Source of the DNA: WTJD01 sp964225175
GTDB lineage: Bacteria; Pseudomonadota; Gammaproteobacteria; Xanthomonadales; SZUA-36
Assembly (NCBI GenBank): GCA_964225175.1
Contig: CAXQNK010000020.1
Coordinates: 1-56,613, forward strand
Reading direction: 5' to 3'
DNA: 56,613 nucleotides
Shown here: positions 34,845 through 43,806 of the stretch, in pieces
Layout of the letters: every line of letters starts with the position of its first letter
Position numbering within the stretch: position 1 is the stretch's first letter
Translations under genes and position numbers: made by a program
The notes under the pieces: generated by a model
What the model was told of the DNA's origin: nothing
Seen by the model: the letters and a program-made list of their open reading frames with translations, nothing else
Databases searched by the model: none

Positions 34845-35639
34845 ATGCGCTGGTATACGGGCAATCCGGTTTACGATTCTTTGCTGCTGGCCGGCTTCAT
34901 TTTCGCTGGCCTCATTTTTCTGAGTAGCAAATTTGGCACTGCGAAGTATGGCGGCCGGTTCGGTGCACCGAATAAAGGCATCAAGGTGAGTGCCAAGCAG
35001 GGCTGGATACTCATGGAGCTTCCCGCCCTCGTCGTTTTTCCGATAGTTTTCTTTATGGGCAGCAAAGCCATGGCCCCAGTGCCCTTGCTGTTGCTCGCGA
35101 TCTGGACAATGCACTATCTGAACCGCGCACTGATCACACCATTGCTGATACGCACCCAGCCGGGGTCCAAATCTTCTTTCGATATCAGCGTGATCCTGCT
35201 TGGCTGGCTGACCCTGACACTTCACAGCTATCTGAACGCCCGCTACATCACCGAACTGGGCGACCACTACACCATCGGCTGGCTTAGAGACCCCCGCTTT
35301 ATCCTCGGCCTGTTGATCTACCTGGCTGGTTTCATTCTCAATGTGCAATCCGATTCGATTCTGAGGAATTTGCGATCCCGGCATCCCAAGCCGGATGAGC
35401 CGCGCTACAAAATACCTTTCGGTGGAGGATTCCGGTTTGTGACCTGTCCGCAATATCTCGGTGAAATTATCGCGTTTACTGGATGGGCCATCATGACCTG
35501 GAACCTGGGCGCCGTTTTCGTGGTGGCGATCACCGTGGCCAACCTGATCCCACGAGCCCAGTATACGCACCGGTGGTTCAAGAAGAATTTCGAAGATTAC
35601 CCTTCTGAGCGCAAAGCAATTTTCCCGTTTCTGCTCTGA
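34845..35639 (+). CDS. Steroid 5-alpha-reductase (SRD5A) family membrane protein
   Basis: 264 residues, the size of human SRD5A1/2 (254-259). Several hydrophobic helices, then the family C-terminus: YKIPFGGGFRFVTCPQYLGE, WFKKNFEDYPSERKAIFPFL. Glu58 in MELPA and Tyr91 in MHYLNR fall where human SRD5A2 has the catalytic pair Glu57 and Tyr91 (recalled knowledge; alignment by eye). The enzyme would reduce the delta4 bond of a 3-oxosteroid with NADPH inside the inner membrane. In bacteria many C-terminal DUF1295-type relatives are not steroid enzymes, but this one has the full SRD5A layout and a steroid-like context. It stands alone on the plus strand, divergent from the beta-oxidation operon. Confidence 0.82.
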   Translation: MRWYTGNPVYDSLLLAGFIFAGLIFLSSKFGTAKYGGRFGAPNKGIKVSAKQGWILMELPALVVFPIVFFMGSKAMAPVPLLLLAIWTMHYLNRALITPLLIRTQPGSKSSFDISVILLGWLTLTLHSYLNARYITELGDHYTIGWLRDPRFILGLLIYLAGFILNVQSDSILRNLRSRHPKPDEPRYKIPFGGGFRFVTCPQYLGEIIAFTGWAIMTWNLGAVFVVAITVANLIPRAQYTHRWFKKNFEDYPSERKAIFPFLL

Positions 35640-35674
35640 ATGAATTCCTGAGACCCGCGCAGAGCAGCCCGGCA

Positions 35675-35705
35675 GCCCCTGTGCGGGGCGAATTATAGTT
35701 TTCGA
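35675..35705 (+). terminator. Weak terminator-like hairpin between convergent genes
   Basis: GCCCC-TGTGC-GGGGC (35675-35689) is a 5-bp GC stem followed by GAATTATAGTTTT, with only a short T-run. It separates the 5-alpha-reductase-like gene from the opposing NTF2-fold gene, and its 3' end overlaps the stop region of the latter. Confidence 0.4.
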
Positions 35706-36163
35706 GGCTGAAACATATTCTGTAACACGCGATGCTGCTCATGCAGAGGTTCTACACACTCGAAGGTTCGATGATAACCAGTGGAACTGATCAGCCATTC
35801 GCCGCCTTCTTTTCGGTACGCATCGGTATAGATTGCGCCACCCGTGAGCTGGGTCCTGCGCTTGAGGTCAATGATGGTGTCTTGCAGGTACCAGATGCCA
35901 CTGGCATGGGTGCCGCCTGTCTCTACCGAGATCTCCGGATGGTGGCCATTGTGCATCGAAAGCAGGGTGTCCGCGGACATGTGACGCTGCATGAAGGCAG
36001 TGATTTCATCCCGCCCGTCCAGGCTGAGCTTCCCTCCCTGGTACCTGGCCTTGCAATCCAGGGTCAGGCAGGCTGCAAACCCCGCCCAGTCATTGGTATC
36101 CAAAGTTCTGAAATACCTGGCTTTGAGTTGCTTGATACGCTCCATTTCTTGCCATAGGTCCAT
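35693..36163 (-). CDS. NTF2/SnoaL-fold protein, BaiE-like dehydratase candidate
   Basis: 156 residues, SnoaL_4-like. RIKQLKARYFRTLDTNDW places Tyr17 and Asp22, and SMHNGHHPEI places His71, in the same order and spacing as Tyr30, Asp35 and His83 of the bile-acid 7-alpha-dehydratase BaiE (recalled from its structure). It could dehydrate a hydroxysteroid or isomerise a ketosteroid; many homologues have unknown roles. ATG 36163 has AGGAG nine bases upstream; the frame continues upstream with no fold character. It marks the right end of the catabolic region. Confidence 0.75.
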   Translation of the reverse strand: MDLWQEMERIKQLKARYFRTLDTNDWAGFAACLTLDCKARYQGGKLSLDGRDEITAFMQRHMSADTLLSMHNGHHPEISVETGGTHASGIWYLQDTIIDLKRRTQLTGGAIYTDAYRKEGGEWLISSTGYHRTFECVEPLHEQHRVLQNMFQPRKL

Positions 36164-36251
36164 GGACGATCTCCTGTTTTCCAGCGCCCTCGATGCGCCA
36201 CAACACGCACAGGGCGGCATACAACACACTCACTTTAAGCGAGGCCAGCAG

Positions 36252-39200
36252 TTATTGCCATCGGCCCATCACAGACCGGACAAGGTCAATATCCATCGGC
36301 TTACTGATGTAGTCATTCATGCCGGCAGCCAGGCATTTTTCCCTGTCGCCTTCCATGGCATGCGCCGTCATTGCAATGATGGGAATGTCACAAACCGTCG
36401 CGCCAGCCTCGCCTCTGCGGATCCTGACCGTAGTCTCGTAGCCATCCATGACGGGCATCTGGCAATCCATCAGCACATGACTGACGTCCTTGCCGCGCCT
36501 CTTCAATTGCTGAATCGCCCTGCGCCCATTTTCGACTGCCACGACTTCGAATCCCAGTTGTCTCAGCATGAATTCAGCAACCTCGCGATTGATTACATTG
36601 TCTTCGGCAAGCAGCACAGTGCTCTTGACGTCCAAGTTATCGGGCACGTGAGTGATGTCCATGACGGAATCCCAGATCCCGCTCTGTGCAACTTTCAGCT
36701 TGTTTTCTCCAAGCGAGTTGGCGAGCGCCGTGCGGGAGATGGGCAAGCGAATATTAAGATGTCCATCCCTATTCAAATCGGCCGAATGTTCAACAATCGT
36801 CAGAACGGAACAGTGATCCAAATGCCCAGCGCTATCCACCAAGCGCTGAGACGCTCGCGCGCTATCGACAATTAATAAGGTCGGCGTCATATCGCTATTG
36901 GATGCAAGTTGATCCAGGGCATCGTTTTCGCCGTCCACGGTATATGTGGTCGCTCCCCACTTGACCAGGTAACGCGTCAACAGCGCGTTATGCTCCGGAA
37001 CATCACTCATCAATAGGCAATGCACCCCCGACAGGTCAGGGTCCTGCGGGAGAGCCTCGCTGCTCATGACCTCATCGAGCAGGACATTGAAGCCGAAAAC
37101 ACTGCCCACACCTTCCTGGCTGGATACGGAAATATCACCATTCATCAGTTCGCACAATTGCTTGCTAATGCTCAAACCGAGGCCGGCCCCCCCGTGCTTT
37201 CGGGTGTTGGAAGAATCCACCTGGGTAAAAGATTCGAACAATTTTTTGACCTGCTCCGATGGAATACCCTGCCCGGTATCGCTCACATCACAAAACAGTC
37301 GACGCTGCGTGCCCCCCTCGGCAAAAACCTGAACGCGAATGGTGATGCTGCCCTGATCGGTGAATTTTGTGGCATTGCCCACAAGATTGACCAGAACTTG
37401 CTTGATTCGGTCCTGATCGCCCAATAAGGCCATCGGCTTAATATCCGACAAATCCAGCACGATATTCAGGTTCTTCTCATAAATTGCCAAGGACAGAGGC
37501 TGAATTGTCTCCTCGAACAGGGATACCAACTCAAACTGCTCTTTGTGAAGCCTGAGCTTCCTCGCCTCTATCCTCGAGAAATCGAGGATGTCGTTGATGA
37601 TCGACAACAATGACTGTGCACTTTTCAGGGCAAGGCGCGCGTAGCGGTCCTGCTTGTTGGACAGGCCTTTCTGGTCAGTCAGCATTCGCAACATTCCAAT
37701 GATCCCGTTCATCGGTGTGCGGATTTCGTGACTCATGTTGGCAAGGAACTGGGATTTTGCCTGCGTAGCCTGCTCCGCGAGGATTTTCGCCTCCTCAAAC
37801 TGCAGCGTCTTTTGTTCCAATTCTGCGCTGTAGAGTTTTAATTTTTTCGAGTTCAGGCTGATCTCGGTAATGTCGTCGACGCATGACGACACCCCCAAAA
37901 CTTCGCCGGAAGAGTCAAAGTCCGGTGTCAAGGTGACACGGAAAAAGCGGGAACTGCCGTCGTCCTGTTTTTGTTCACGCGAATACGACAGTCTCTCCCC
38001 CGCCATCGCTGCCTCCATCTGATTCACCCGATATTGCTGTTCCTTCTCGCCGATCGACTCGAGCCAGGGCCTGAAGCTCTCATAACCTGTCCCCTCAATT
38101 TTTCGTGCAGGTCTGCCAAACCAGCGTTCATAATTCTTGTTGACAAACTGGTAGCACAAATCTTTATCAATGTAGCTGAGAAGCACCGGGACATTGTCGG
38201 TGACCTTGTCCATGTGGCGCCTCGTTCTCATCAGCGCCTCCATGCTTTTGCGTTTAGAGATGTCCAGCGACCTGATTTTCCGAATCGTGGAGGCGCTCAG
38301 AATGACAATGGTGGCCATGAGAAAAAGAATCCGGTACTGGTGCACATCCATCAACTTACCCGCCGTGATAAAGGACACGCTTCCCAAAAAGAACGCAAGT
38401 GTCCAGCAACAGTAGGCTAAAAACATGTCCCGCCCCTGCAGATCACCATGCCTCCAGTGAAGCCCACTGAGCCAAAAAGTGCAGGACAATCCATATAGCA
38501 CCACCGAGAATTGCCCCGCGGCGACCCATTTCTGTGTTTCCAGGGGGACAAATACGGCAGCAAGAGCAAGTAGAATTTCGGCCAAGACAGCGGTTTCAAG
38601 AAGCCTCCGAAACCTGGTTGCACGAGCCAGGCTCAACCAGTGCTGAGGCAAAATGAATAACACGGCAAACATCAATCCCAGAAGAAATTGGTCCGCTCTC
38701 AAATTCCATTCAGCCGCATCCGGCCAGAGCAGGAGTCTGGCGTATCCCTCCACGCTGAAGTTATAAGCCGCCACGACGGTTAACCATGCGAACAGAGCCA
38801 GCGAGACGCTTTCGCGTACGGCAATATAGAGCATCAGGTTGAACACCATCATGACGCCGATGACACCGAAAAGAAGCCAATGCGCCCAAGCGCTCTGATT
38901 TTTGCGGGCAAGCGCTTGAGCGGCACCTTGCAGGTAAAGCGCGTTCTCGTAGGCAAAATCCAGGCCCCGAAATCCGAGTAGAAAATCCTGAGAAGCACCA
39001 GCCAGCAACTGCACGGGGACTAAGTGTTCCCTGACCTTGAAATGCTTGGAATCCGCGGGGATGAGTGACCCTGCGTATTGCGACTGATTGATGGAACCGG
39101 ACGTAATTTCGTGCAGCTGCATCTCGTCCAGAATGCTGCCCCTGAATTCAAGGACCGCCGTCACATCGAGCTCAAGATGATTCCTTATAACAAGCCGATA

Positions 39201-39467
39201 CCACCTCATTGTTCGCTCAGGAACGTCCGCCACCGAACTTTCACTGTCAGTGGTCAGCAGACTTAGAACGTCTTCAGGTTCCTGCAAACCGGTGGCCCGA
39301 GGCAGGGGCTCGAGGTGCGTCCTCAGGGGATATTCATCCAGCTTATTGAGAAATTGCAGGCTTTCCGCGCTCGCCACAGAAAGCCAGAGCGCGCTGAGCA
39401 ACAGAGTAAGCATTTCGAGCAGAGGTAACCGTGTGCGCGACAGCACCGGACCCAAACATCGCCGCAT
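36252..39467 (-). CDS. Membrane hybrid sensor histidine kinase with 7TMR-DISM sensor
   Basis: About 1071 residues. Signal peptide (LLLSALWLSVASA), a periplasmic 7TMR-DISMED2-like domain to about residue 170, seven transmembrane helices, a PAS domain, HisKA (NMSHEIRTPMNGIIG, phospho-His), HATPase (VLVNLVGNATKF; DTGQGIP; GGAGLGLSI), a degenerate receiver and a C-terminal canonical receiver (LLAEDN, VLMDCQMPVMDGYE, SKPMD). No Hpt domain, so phosphotransfer must go to a separate protein. Start is ambiguous: ATG 39467 gives a clean signal peptide, GTG 39482 is possible; the frame to 39533 begins before the likely transcription start. Ligand and targets unknown. Confidence 0.88.
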   Translation of the reverse strand: MRRCLGPVLSRTRLPLLEMLTLLLSALWLSVASAESLQFLNKLDEYPLRTHLEPLPRATGLQEPEDVLSLLTTDSESSVADVPERTMRWYRLVIRNHLELDVTAVLEFRGSILDEMQLHEITSGSINQSQYAGSLIPADSKHFKVREHLVPVQLLAGASQDFLLGFRGLDFAYENALYLQGAAQALARKNQSAWAHWLLFGVIGVMMVFNLMLYIAVRESVSLALFAWLTVVAAYNFSVEGYARLLLWPDAAEWNLRADQFLLGLMFAVLFILPQHWLSLARATRFRRLLETAVLAEILLALAAVFVPLETQKWVAAGQFSVVLYGLSCTFWLSGLHWRHGDLQGRDMFLAYCCWTLAFFLGSVSFITAGKLMDVHQYRILFLMATIVILSASTIRKIRSLDISKRKSMEALMRTRRHMDKVTDNVPVLLSYIDKDLCYQFVNKNYERWFGRPARKIEGTGYESFRPWLESIGEKEQQYRVNQMEAAMAGERLSYSREQKQDDGSSRFFRVTLTPDFDSSGEVLGVSSCVDDITEISLNSKKLKLYSAELEQKTLQFEEAKILAEQATQAKSQFLANMSHEIRTPMNGIIGMLRMLTDQKGLSNKQDRYARLALKSAQSLLSIINDILDFSRIEARKLRLHKEQFELVSLFEETIQPLSLAIYEKNLNIVLDLSDIKPMALLGDQDRIKQVLVNLVGNATKFTDQGSITIRVQVFAEGGTQRRLFCDVSDTGQGIPSEQVKKLFESFTQVDSSNTRKHGGAGLGLSISKQLCELMNGDISVSSQEGVGSVFGFNVLLDEVMSSEALPQDPDLSGVHCLLMSDVPEHNALLTRYLVKWGATTYTVDGENDALDQLASNSDMTPTLLIVDSARASQRLVDSAGHLDHCSVLTIVEHSADLNRDGHLNIRLPISRTALANSLGENKLKVAQSGIWDSVMDITHVPDNLDVKSTVLLAEDNVINREVAEFMLRQLGFEVVAVENGRRAIQQLKRRGKDVSHVLMDCQMPVMDGYETTVRIRRGEAGATVCDIPIIAMTAHAMEGDREKCLAAGMNDYISKPMDIDLVRSVMGRWQ

Positions 39468-39498
39468 ATGATTAGTGATCACGTCATTCCCCGGCAGT

Positions 39499-39538
39499 AT
39501 TATACGCCATTGGGGAGTGTGGTGATAATGCAATCACC
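39499..39538 (-). promoter_or_regulatory. Kinase promoter with overlapping inverted repeat
   Basis: On the minus strand TATAAT (39504-39499) is a consensus -10. A perfect dyad GGTGAT-AATGCA-ATCACC (39521-39538) covers the -35 position. It could be an operator, or the stem of a weak rpoD terminator without T-run. Confidence 0.5.
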
Positions 39539-39610
39539 ATCAGCTAAAGAGGATGGCGAACGCAATATGTGCGGATGAGATGGTTTCAATCCGCGACCAC
39601 GACAGGGAGA

Positions 39611-41443
39611 TCAATCGAGGTCTAGAAAGCTCCTGAGCTGCTCGGAACGCGTAGGATGACGCAATTTCCGAAGCGCCTTGGCCTCGATCTGGCGAATACG
39701 CTCTCGGGTCACGTCGAACTGCTTGCCCACTTCCTCTAGGGTGTGATCCGTGTTCATGTCGATTCCGAATCGCATCCTCAGAACTTTCGCTTCCCGAGGC
39801 GTCAAACCTGCCAACACCTCCTGAACCGTGCCGGTAAGCCCTGAACCAGTGGCCGATTCCACCGGCGAATCGATATTCGCATCCTCAATGAAATCACCAA
39901 GGTGCGAGTCTTCATCGTCACCAATGGGTGTCTCCATGGAAATGGGCTCCTTGGCGATTTTCAAAACCTTACGGACCTTGTCCTCCGGCATTTCCATTCG
40001 CTCCGCCAATTCCTCGGGGGTTGGTTCCCGACCCATTTCTTGCAGCATTTGGCGAGAAATGCGGTTGAGCTTGTTGATGGTCTCGATCATGTGCACAGGG
40101 ATGCGAATGGTTCGTGCCTGGTCGGCGATGGAACGCGTGATGGCCTGCCTGATCCACCAGGTGGCATAGGTTGAAAATTTGTAGCCGCGCCTGTACTCGA
40201 ACTTGTCAACCGCCTTCATCAGGCCGATGTTGCCTTCCTGAATCAAGTCAAGGAACTGCAATCCACGATTGGTGTATTTCTTGGCGATTGAAATCACCAG
40301 GCGCAAATTGGCCTCGACCATTTCTTTCTTGGCCCGACGCGCCTTCGCCTCACCGATCGACATTTTGCGATTGATGTCCTTCAAATCGGCAATGGTCATT
40401 CGATGAGCAACTTCTACCCGCCCCAGCTTTTCCTGCAGGTCACGAATTTCTTTTGCGTTCTGTTTCAGCGCAGGCACCCAACGCTGTTTTCCTCTCAGGT
40501 GCGGCGTCACCCACTTGCGGTTCGATTCGTTACCGCTGTAAGTCATGAGGAATGTTCGCTTAGGCATTTTGGCTTGGTGAATCGCCAGTCGAATGATCAC
40601 TTTCTCGAGGTCACGCTGCTGGGAAACTGCGAACCGCAATTGGTCTACAAGATGATCCACCATCTTGGGAGGCAACTTGAGATGCATATATTTATCTGCC
40701 ATCTCGGCACGGATCTTCTCTGCCCTTGGATAGCCAGGACCGTGCTTTTCGTGCAAAGAGAGGAATCGCTTATTGAGCTTACCCAGGGCCGTAAAAAATT
40801 CGACAATCTCTTCCGGATCGGGCCCGGTTGACGCCGGTTCTTCAGAACTGCTGTCATCGTCGGAATCGCCCGGGGTTGAATTGTCACCGGGCTTTTGCGC
40901 CTGAGGAATGGGTTCATCGGGCGCATTGGGATCAATAAAATCGGTCATCACGTCGGTCAATCGCTGACGCCCTTCCCGATATTCATCAAATTGCGACAGG
41001 AGCGCCGCATAGGTGCCCGGAAAGCGCGCGAGCGCCTCATGGACCTGCTTCAGGCCCGCTTCTATCCTTTTGGCAATAGCGATCTCACCCTCACGGGTCA
41101 GAAGTTCGACGGTTCCCATTTCCCGCATGTACATGCGCACTGGATCTGTTGTCCGCCCAATCTCTGTCTCGACGGCTGCAAGCGCTGCGGCAGCATCCTC
41201 GGCCGCGGTGTCGTCATCGGTGTCCGTGGAGGCTGAATCATTCAGGATCAGCGCATCATCATCCGGGGCTTTCTCGTAGACCGAGATACCCATGTCGTTA
41301 ATCATGGTGATGATGTCCTCGATCTGTTCAGGATCGACGATGTCGTCGGGCAGATGGTCATTGACCTGAGAGTACGTCAGGAAGCCCTGATCCTTACCCT
41401 TGGTGACAAGCTGCTTAAGTTGTGATTGCTGGTTTTCGTTCAT
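39611..41443 (-). CDS. rpoD: RNA polymerase primary sigma factor sigma-70
   Basis: 610 residues, all sigma-70 regions present. Region 1.1 at residues 1-80; region 1.2 (DPVRMYMREMGTVELLTREG); an acidic non-conserved insert (DDDSSSEEP); region 2 (FLDLIQEGNIGLMKAVDKF, YKFSTYATWWIRQAITR); region 3; and region 4 helix-turn-helix (VTRERIRQIEAKALRKLR), ending in SEQLRSFLDLD as in E. coli. It directs RNA polymerase to housekeeping promoters. Last gene of the rpsU-yqeY-dnaG-rpoD operon, 85 bases after dnaG. Confidence 0.98.
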   Translation of the reverse strand: MNENQQSQLKQLVTKGKDQGFLTYSQVNDHLPDDIVDPEQIEDIITMINDMGISVYEKAPDDDALILNDSASTDTDDDTAAEDAAAALAAVETEIGRTTDPVRMYMREMGTVELLTREGEIAIAKRIEAGLKQVHEALARFPGTYAALLSQFDEYREGRQRLTDVMTDFIDPNAPDEPIPQAQKPGDNSTPGDSDDDSSSEEPASTGPDPEEIVEFFTALGKLNKRFLSLHEKHGPGYPRAEKIRAEMADKYMHLKLPPKMVDHLVDQLRFAVSQQRDLEKVIIRLAIHQAKMPKRTFLMTYSGNESNRKWVTPHLRGKQRWVPALKQNAKEIRDLQEKLGRVEVAHRMTIADLKDINRKMSIGEAKARRAKKEMVEANLRLVISIAKKYTNRGLQFLDLIQEGNIGLMKAVDKFEYRRGYKFSTYATWWIRQAITRSIADQARTIRIPVHMIETINKLNRISRQMLQEMGREPTPEELAERMEMPEDKVRKVLKIAKEPISMETPIGDDEDSHLGDFIEDANIDSPVESATGSGLTGTVQEVLAGLTPREAKVLRMRFGIDMNTDHTLEEVGKQFDVTRERIRQIEAKALRKLRHPTRSEQLRSFLDLD

Positions 41444-41528
41444 AAGGTGCCGACCAAAATCAAAATATAGTCCAAAGACCCGTGCTCCGCGACTCGTGAT
41501 CGCCCCTCTCGGTGGCAGTTCATTTCAC

Positions 41529-43256
41529 TTACTCACGTAGCGTCTGCTTTAACGCCAGTTGTTCTTGCTGGAGCTTCAGGAATTCCCTGCGCTGCGCCTC
41601 ATCCTGCTCAAGGATATTTGGCATCCTCCCAAGTTGCGTTTTTATGTGTTGCAGGCGGATACCGGTGAACGCGTCACGAAACTCCAAGGCTTGTATCTCC
41701 GGATCGTCCGGAAGCTGCCAAACTGCAAGTTTGCGCAAATGTGTTTGAGCAGGATGTTCGTGTAAAAGTTCCAGCAACTGAGCGGTAGTGATATTGGGCC
41801 GCTTTTTACAGAAATCAACCAGTTCCGTGAGGACTTCGATCCCTGTGACCTCGCAATCACGAATCTCGTCATTTTCGCTCATTAAATCGACGAGTGCCGG
41901 ATTCTGCACAAGGTGCGCGATGGCAAGACGAACGGGCGTTCGTCCCTGCCCGGCGGACTTTTGGACGGGTGGCGGTTTCCCTCCGCGAGGCAGGGGTGGT
42001 CTGGCCACGTTATGGCGCGCCAACTCCTCGAGACGCCTCATCATCATGTCCTGAAACACCCCTTCAGGCAGCGATTGAAGCAGGGGGCGCGCCAGAGTGA
42101 CCAACTTCGCCCGCCCGTCGATACTTGTCATATCAACCTGGCTGGTCAGTTGATCGAACAGGAAATCCGAAAGGGCCACGGCTTCATCCAGCATCACTCG
42201 AAACGCATTGGCCCCCTGCGTTCGAACCAGGCTGTCCGGATCTTCTCCGTCAGGCAGGAACAAAAATTTGGCCTGGCGGCCCTCGCGAAGTTTGGGCAGC
42301 GTCGCCTTCAGTGCGCGCCATGCAGCCTTGCGGCCCGCCTTGTCGCCATCGAAGCAATACACAATGGTTTCCGCCGCGCGAAAGCATAATTCCGCCTGTT
42401 CAGGCGTGGTTGCCGTACCGAGGGTCGCAACCACGTTTCGTATTCCCGACTGAGCGAGCGCCACGACATCCGTGTAGCCTTCCACGACCAGGATGCTGTC
42501 GAGGCGTCCGACCCGTTGCCGGGCCAGGTACAACCCGTAAAGTTCTCTGCCCTTATGGAATACCTCCGTTTCTGGAGAATTCAGGTACTTCGGCCCATCA
42601 TCGTTCTCCAGCGCGCGCCCGCCAAAACCGATCACCCGTCCCCGTCGATCGTGAATCGGAAACATGATCCGATTTCGAAATTTGTCATAGGATTTGCCTT
42701 TGCCTTCACTCAGCAAGCCAGCTTGCCTCAGATTGGACACGCCTTGTTCATTGGTGCCCAGGGCTGAACGCAGGCGGTCCCAGCCAGCGGGCGCGAAACC
42801 AATGCCGAAATCCCTGCAAATTTCGCCATCCAGCCCCCTGGACTTGAGATAAGCGACCGCCGCTTCGCTCTCCGGCAGTCGTGCCTTGTAAAATTCTCCC
42901 GCTTTTTCGAGCACATCGTAAACCGATTGCTTGGGTCGTGGCCGATCAGGCGATTCGCTGCGGGGCACCTGCAGGCCAGCATGCCGCGCCAGGTCCTCGA
43001 CGGCGTCGGGAAATTCAAGACCTTCAAACTGCATCAGAAACCCAATGGCCGAACCATGCGCGCCGCAGCCAAAGCAGTGATAGAACTGCTTGCGCGGACT
43101 TACGGTGAAAGAGGGGGTTTTTTCTTCGTGAAAAGGACATCGCGCCTGGAACTCGGCCCCGGCGCGTTTAAGCTCGAGACGGCGCTCGATCACTTCGACA
43201 ATGTCAATTCGGTCAAGGAGGTCTTCGATGAAGGAATCAGGTATCCGTCCGCTCAC
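41529..43256 (-). CDS. dnaG: DNA primase
   Basis: 575 residues. N-terminal zinc finger (CPFHEEKTPSFTVSP...CFGCGAHG), the RNA-polymerase/TOPRIM core (VVEGYTDVVAL; YCFDGDKAGRKAA), and a C-terminal DnaB-binding domain. Makes RNA primers at the replication fork. I start at GTG 43256 (MSGRIPDSFIEDLL), with GGGAG five bases upstream, because it matches the conserved DnaG N-terminus; the frame to 43298 adds 14 residues of no known character. Between yqeY and rpoD in the macromolecular-synthesis operon. Confidence 0.97.
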   Translation of the reverse strand: MSGRIPDSFIEDLLDRIDIVEVIERRLELKRAGAEFQARCPFHEEKTPSFTVSPRKQFYHCFGCGAHGSAIGFLMQFEGLEFPDAVEDLARHAGLQVPRSESPDRPRPKQSVYDVLEKAGEFYKARLPESEAAVAYLKSRGLDGEICRDFGIGFAPAGWDRLRSALGTNEQGVSNLRQAGLLSEGKGKSYDKFRNRIMFPIHDRRGRVIGFGGRALENDDGPKYLNSPETEVFHKGRELYGLYLARQRVGRLDSILVVEGYTDVVALAQSGIRNVVATLGTATTPEQAELCFRAAETIVYCFDGDKAGRKAAWRALKATLPKLREGRQAKFLFLPDGEDPDSLVRTQGANAFRVMLDEAVALSDFLFDQLTSQVDMTSIDGRAKLVTLARPLLQSLPEGVFQDMMMRRLEELARHNVARPPLPRGGKPPPVQKSAGQGRTPVRLAIAHLVQNPALVDLMSENDEIRDCEVTGIEVLTELVDFCKKRPNITTAQLLELLHEHPAQTHLRKLAVWQLPDDPEIQALEFRDAFTGIRLQHIKTQLGRMPNILEQDEAQRREFLKLQQEQLALKQTLRE

Positions 43257-43314
43257 ACCAAGCTCCCGATGCCAGTCCGTCTGGCCAGTGGCGGGCACGG
43301 CAGATTTTCGGTGG

Positions 43315-43761
43315 TCAACTGGACAACAACCCTCTGACCGCAGTGCTTACCGCTTTCATGTCCGCACGACCTTGCACCTCGTCGCGCAGATGCGCCATCA
43401 CGGCACCCATGTCGCGCATACCCTGCGCCCCGGTTTCTCCTATGGCAGACTCGATCAGCCGCGCGAGCTCCTCCTCCCCCAATGGCTCCGGGAGATACGC
43501 TGAGAGAATCTCAAGCTCAAAGCGCTCCTGCGCGGCCAGGTCGTCGCGGCCTGCCGTTTCGTATTGCTCCAGCGATTCCCGTCGCTGTTTTGCCATCTTG
43601 TCGAGAACTGACAAAACGTCCGAGTCATTCAACTCGACACGTTCATCAACTTCTTTCTGTTTTATGGCGGCGGTAACGAGGCGCAAGGTGCCGAGGCGCT
43701 CCTTATCTCTGGAGCGCATCGCTGATTTGACGTCGTCCTGGATACGGGACTTTAGGTGCAT
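43315..43761 (-). CDS. yqeY: GatB/YqeY-domain protein
   Basis: 148 residues. SRIQDDVKSAMRSRDKERLG, AAIKQKEVDERVEL and the C-terminal GEEELARLIESAIGE are typical of YqeY, a helical domain also found at the end of GatB, thought to contact tRNA. Its role as a free protein is not settled. Placement between rpsU and dnaG is the common arrangement in many proteobacteria. ATG 43761 has GGAG upstream. Confidence 0.93.
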   Translation of the reverse strand: MHLKSRIQDDVKSAMRSRDKERLGTLRLVTAAIKQKEVDERVELNDSDVLSVLDKMAKQRRESLEQYETAGRDDLAAQERFELEILSAYLPEPLGEEELARLIESAIGETGAQGMRDMGAVMAHLRDEVQGRADMKAVSTAVRGLLSS

Positions 43762-43806
43762 TTACAGGGACTCCACCTCGGGGCGGACACCCCGAAGCGC
43801 ACCGCT

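Noticed and set aside
34755..35570. 271-residue open frame on the minus strand
   Set aside because: It is antisense to the steroid 5-alpha-reductase-like gene and shows only Gln/His/Arg-rich shadow composition.
39521..39538. TGATAATGCA in the kinase promoter as another copy of the shared catabolic element
   Set aside because: Only about ten bases match and the site is better explained as its own dyad GGTGAT/ATCACC; the downstream gene is not catabolic.
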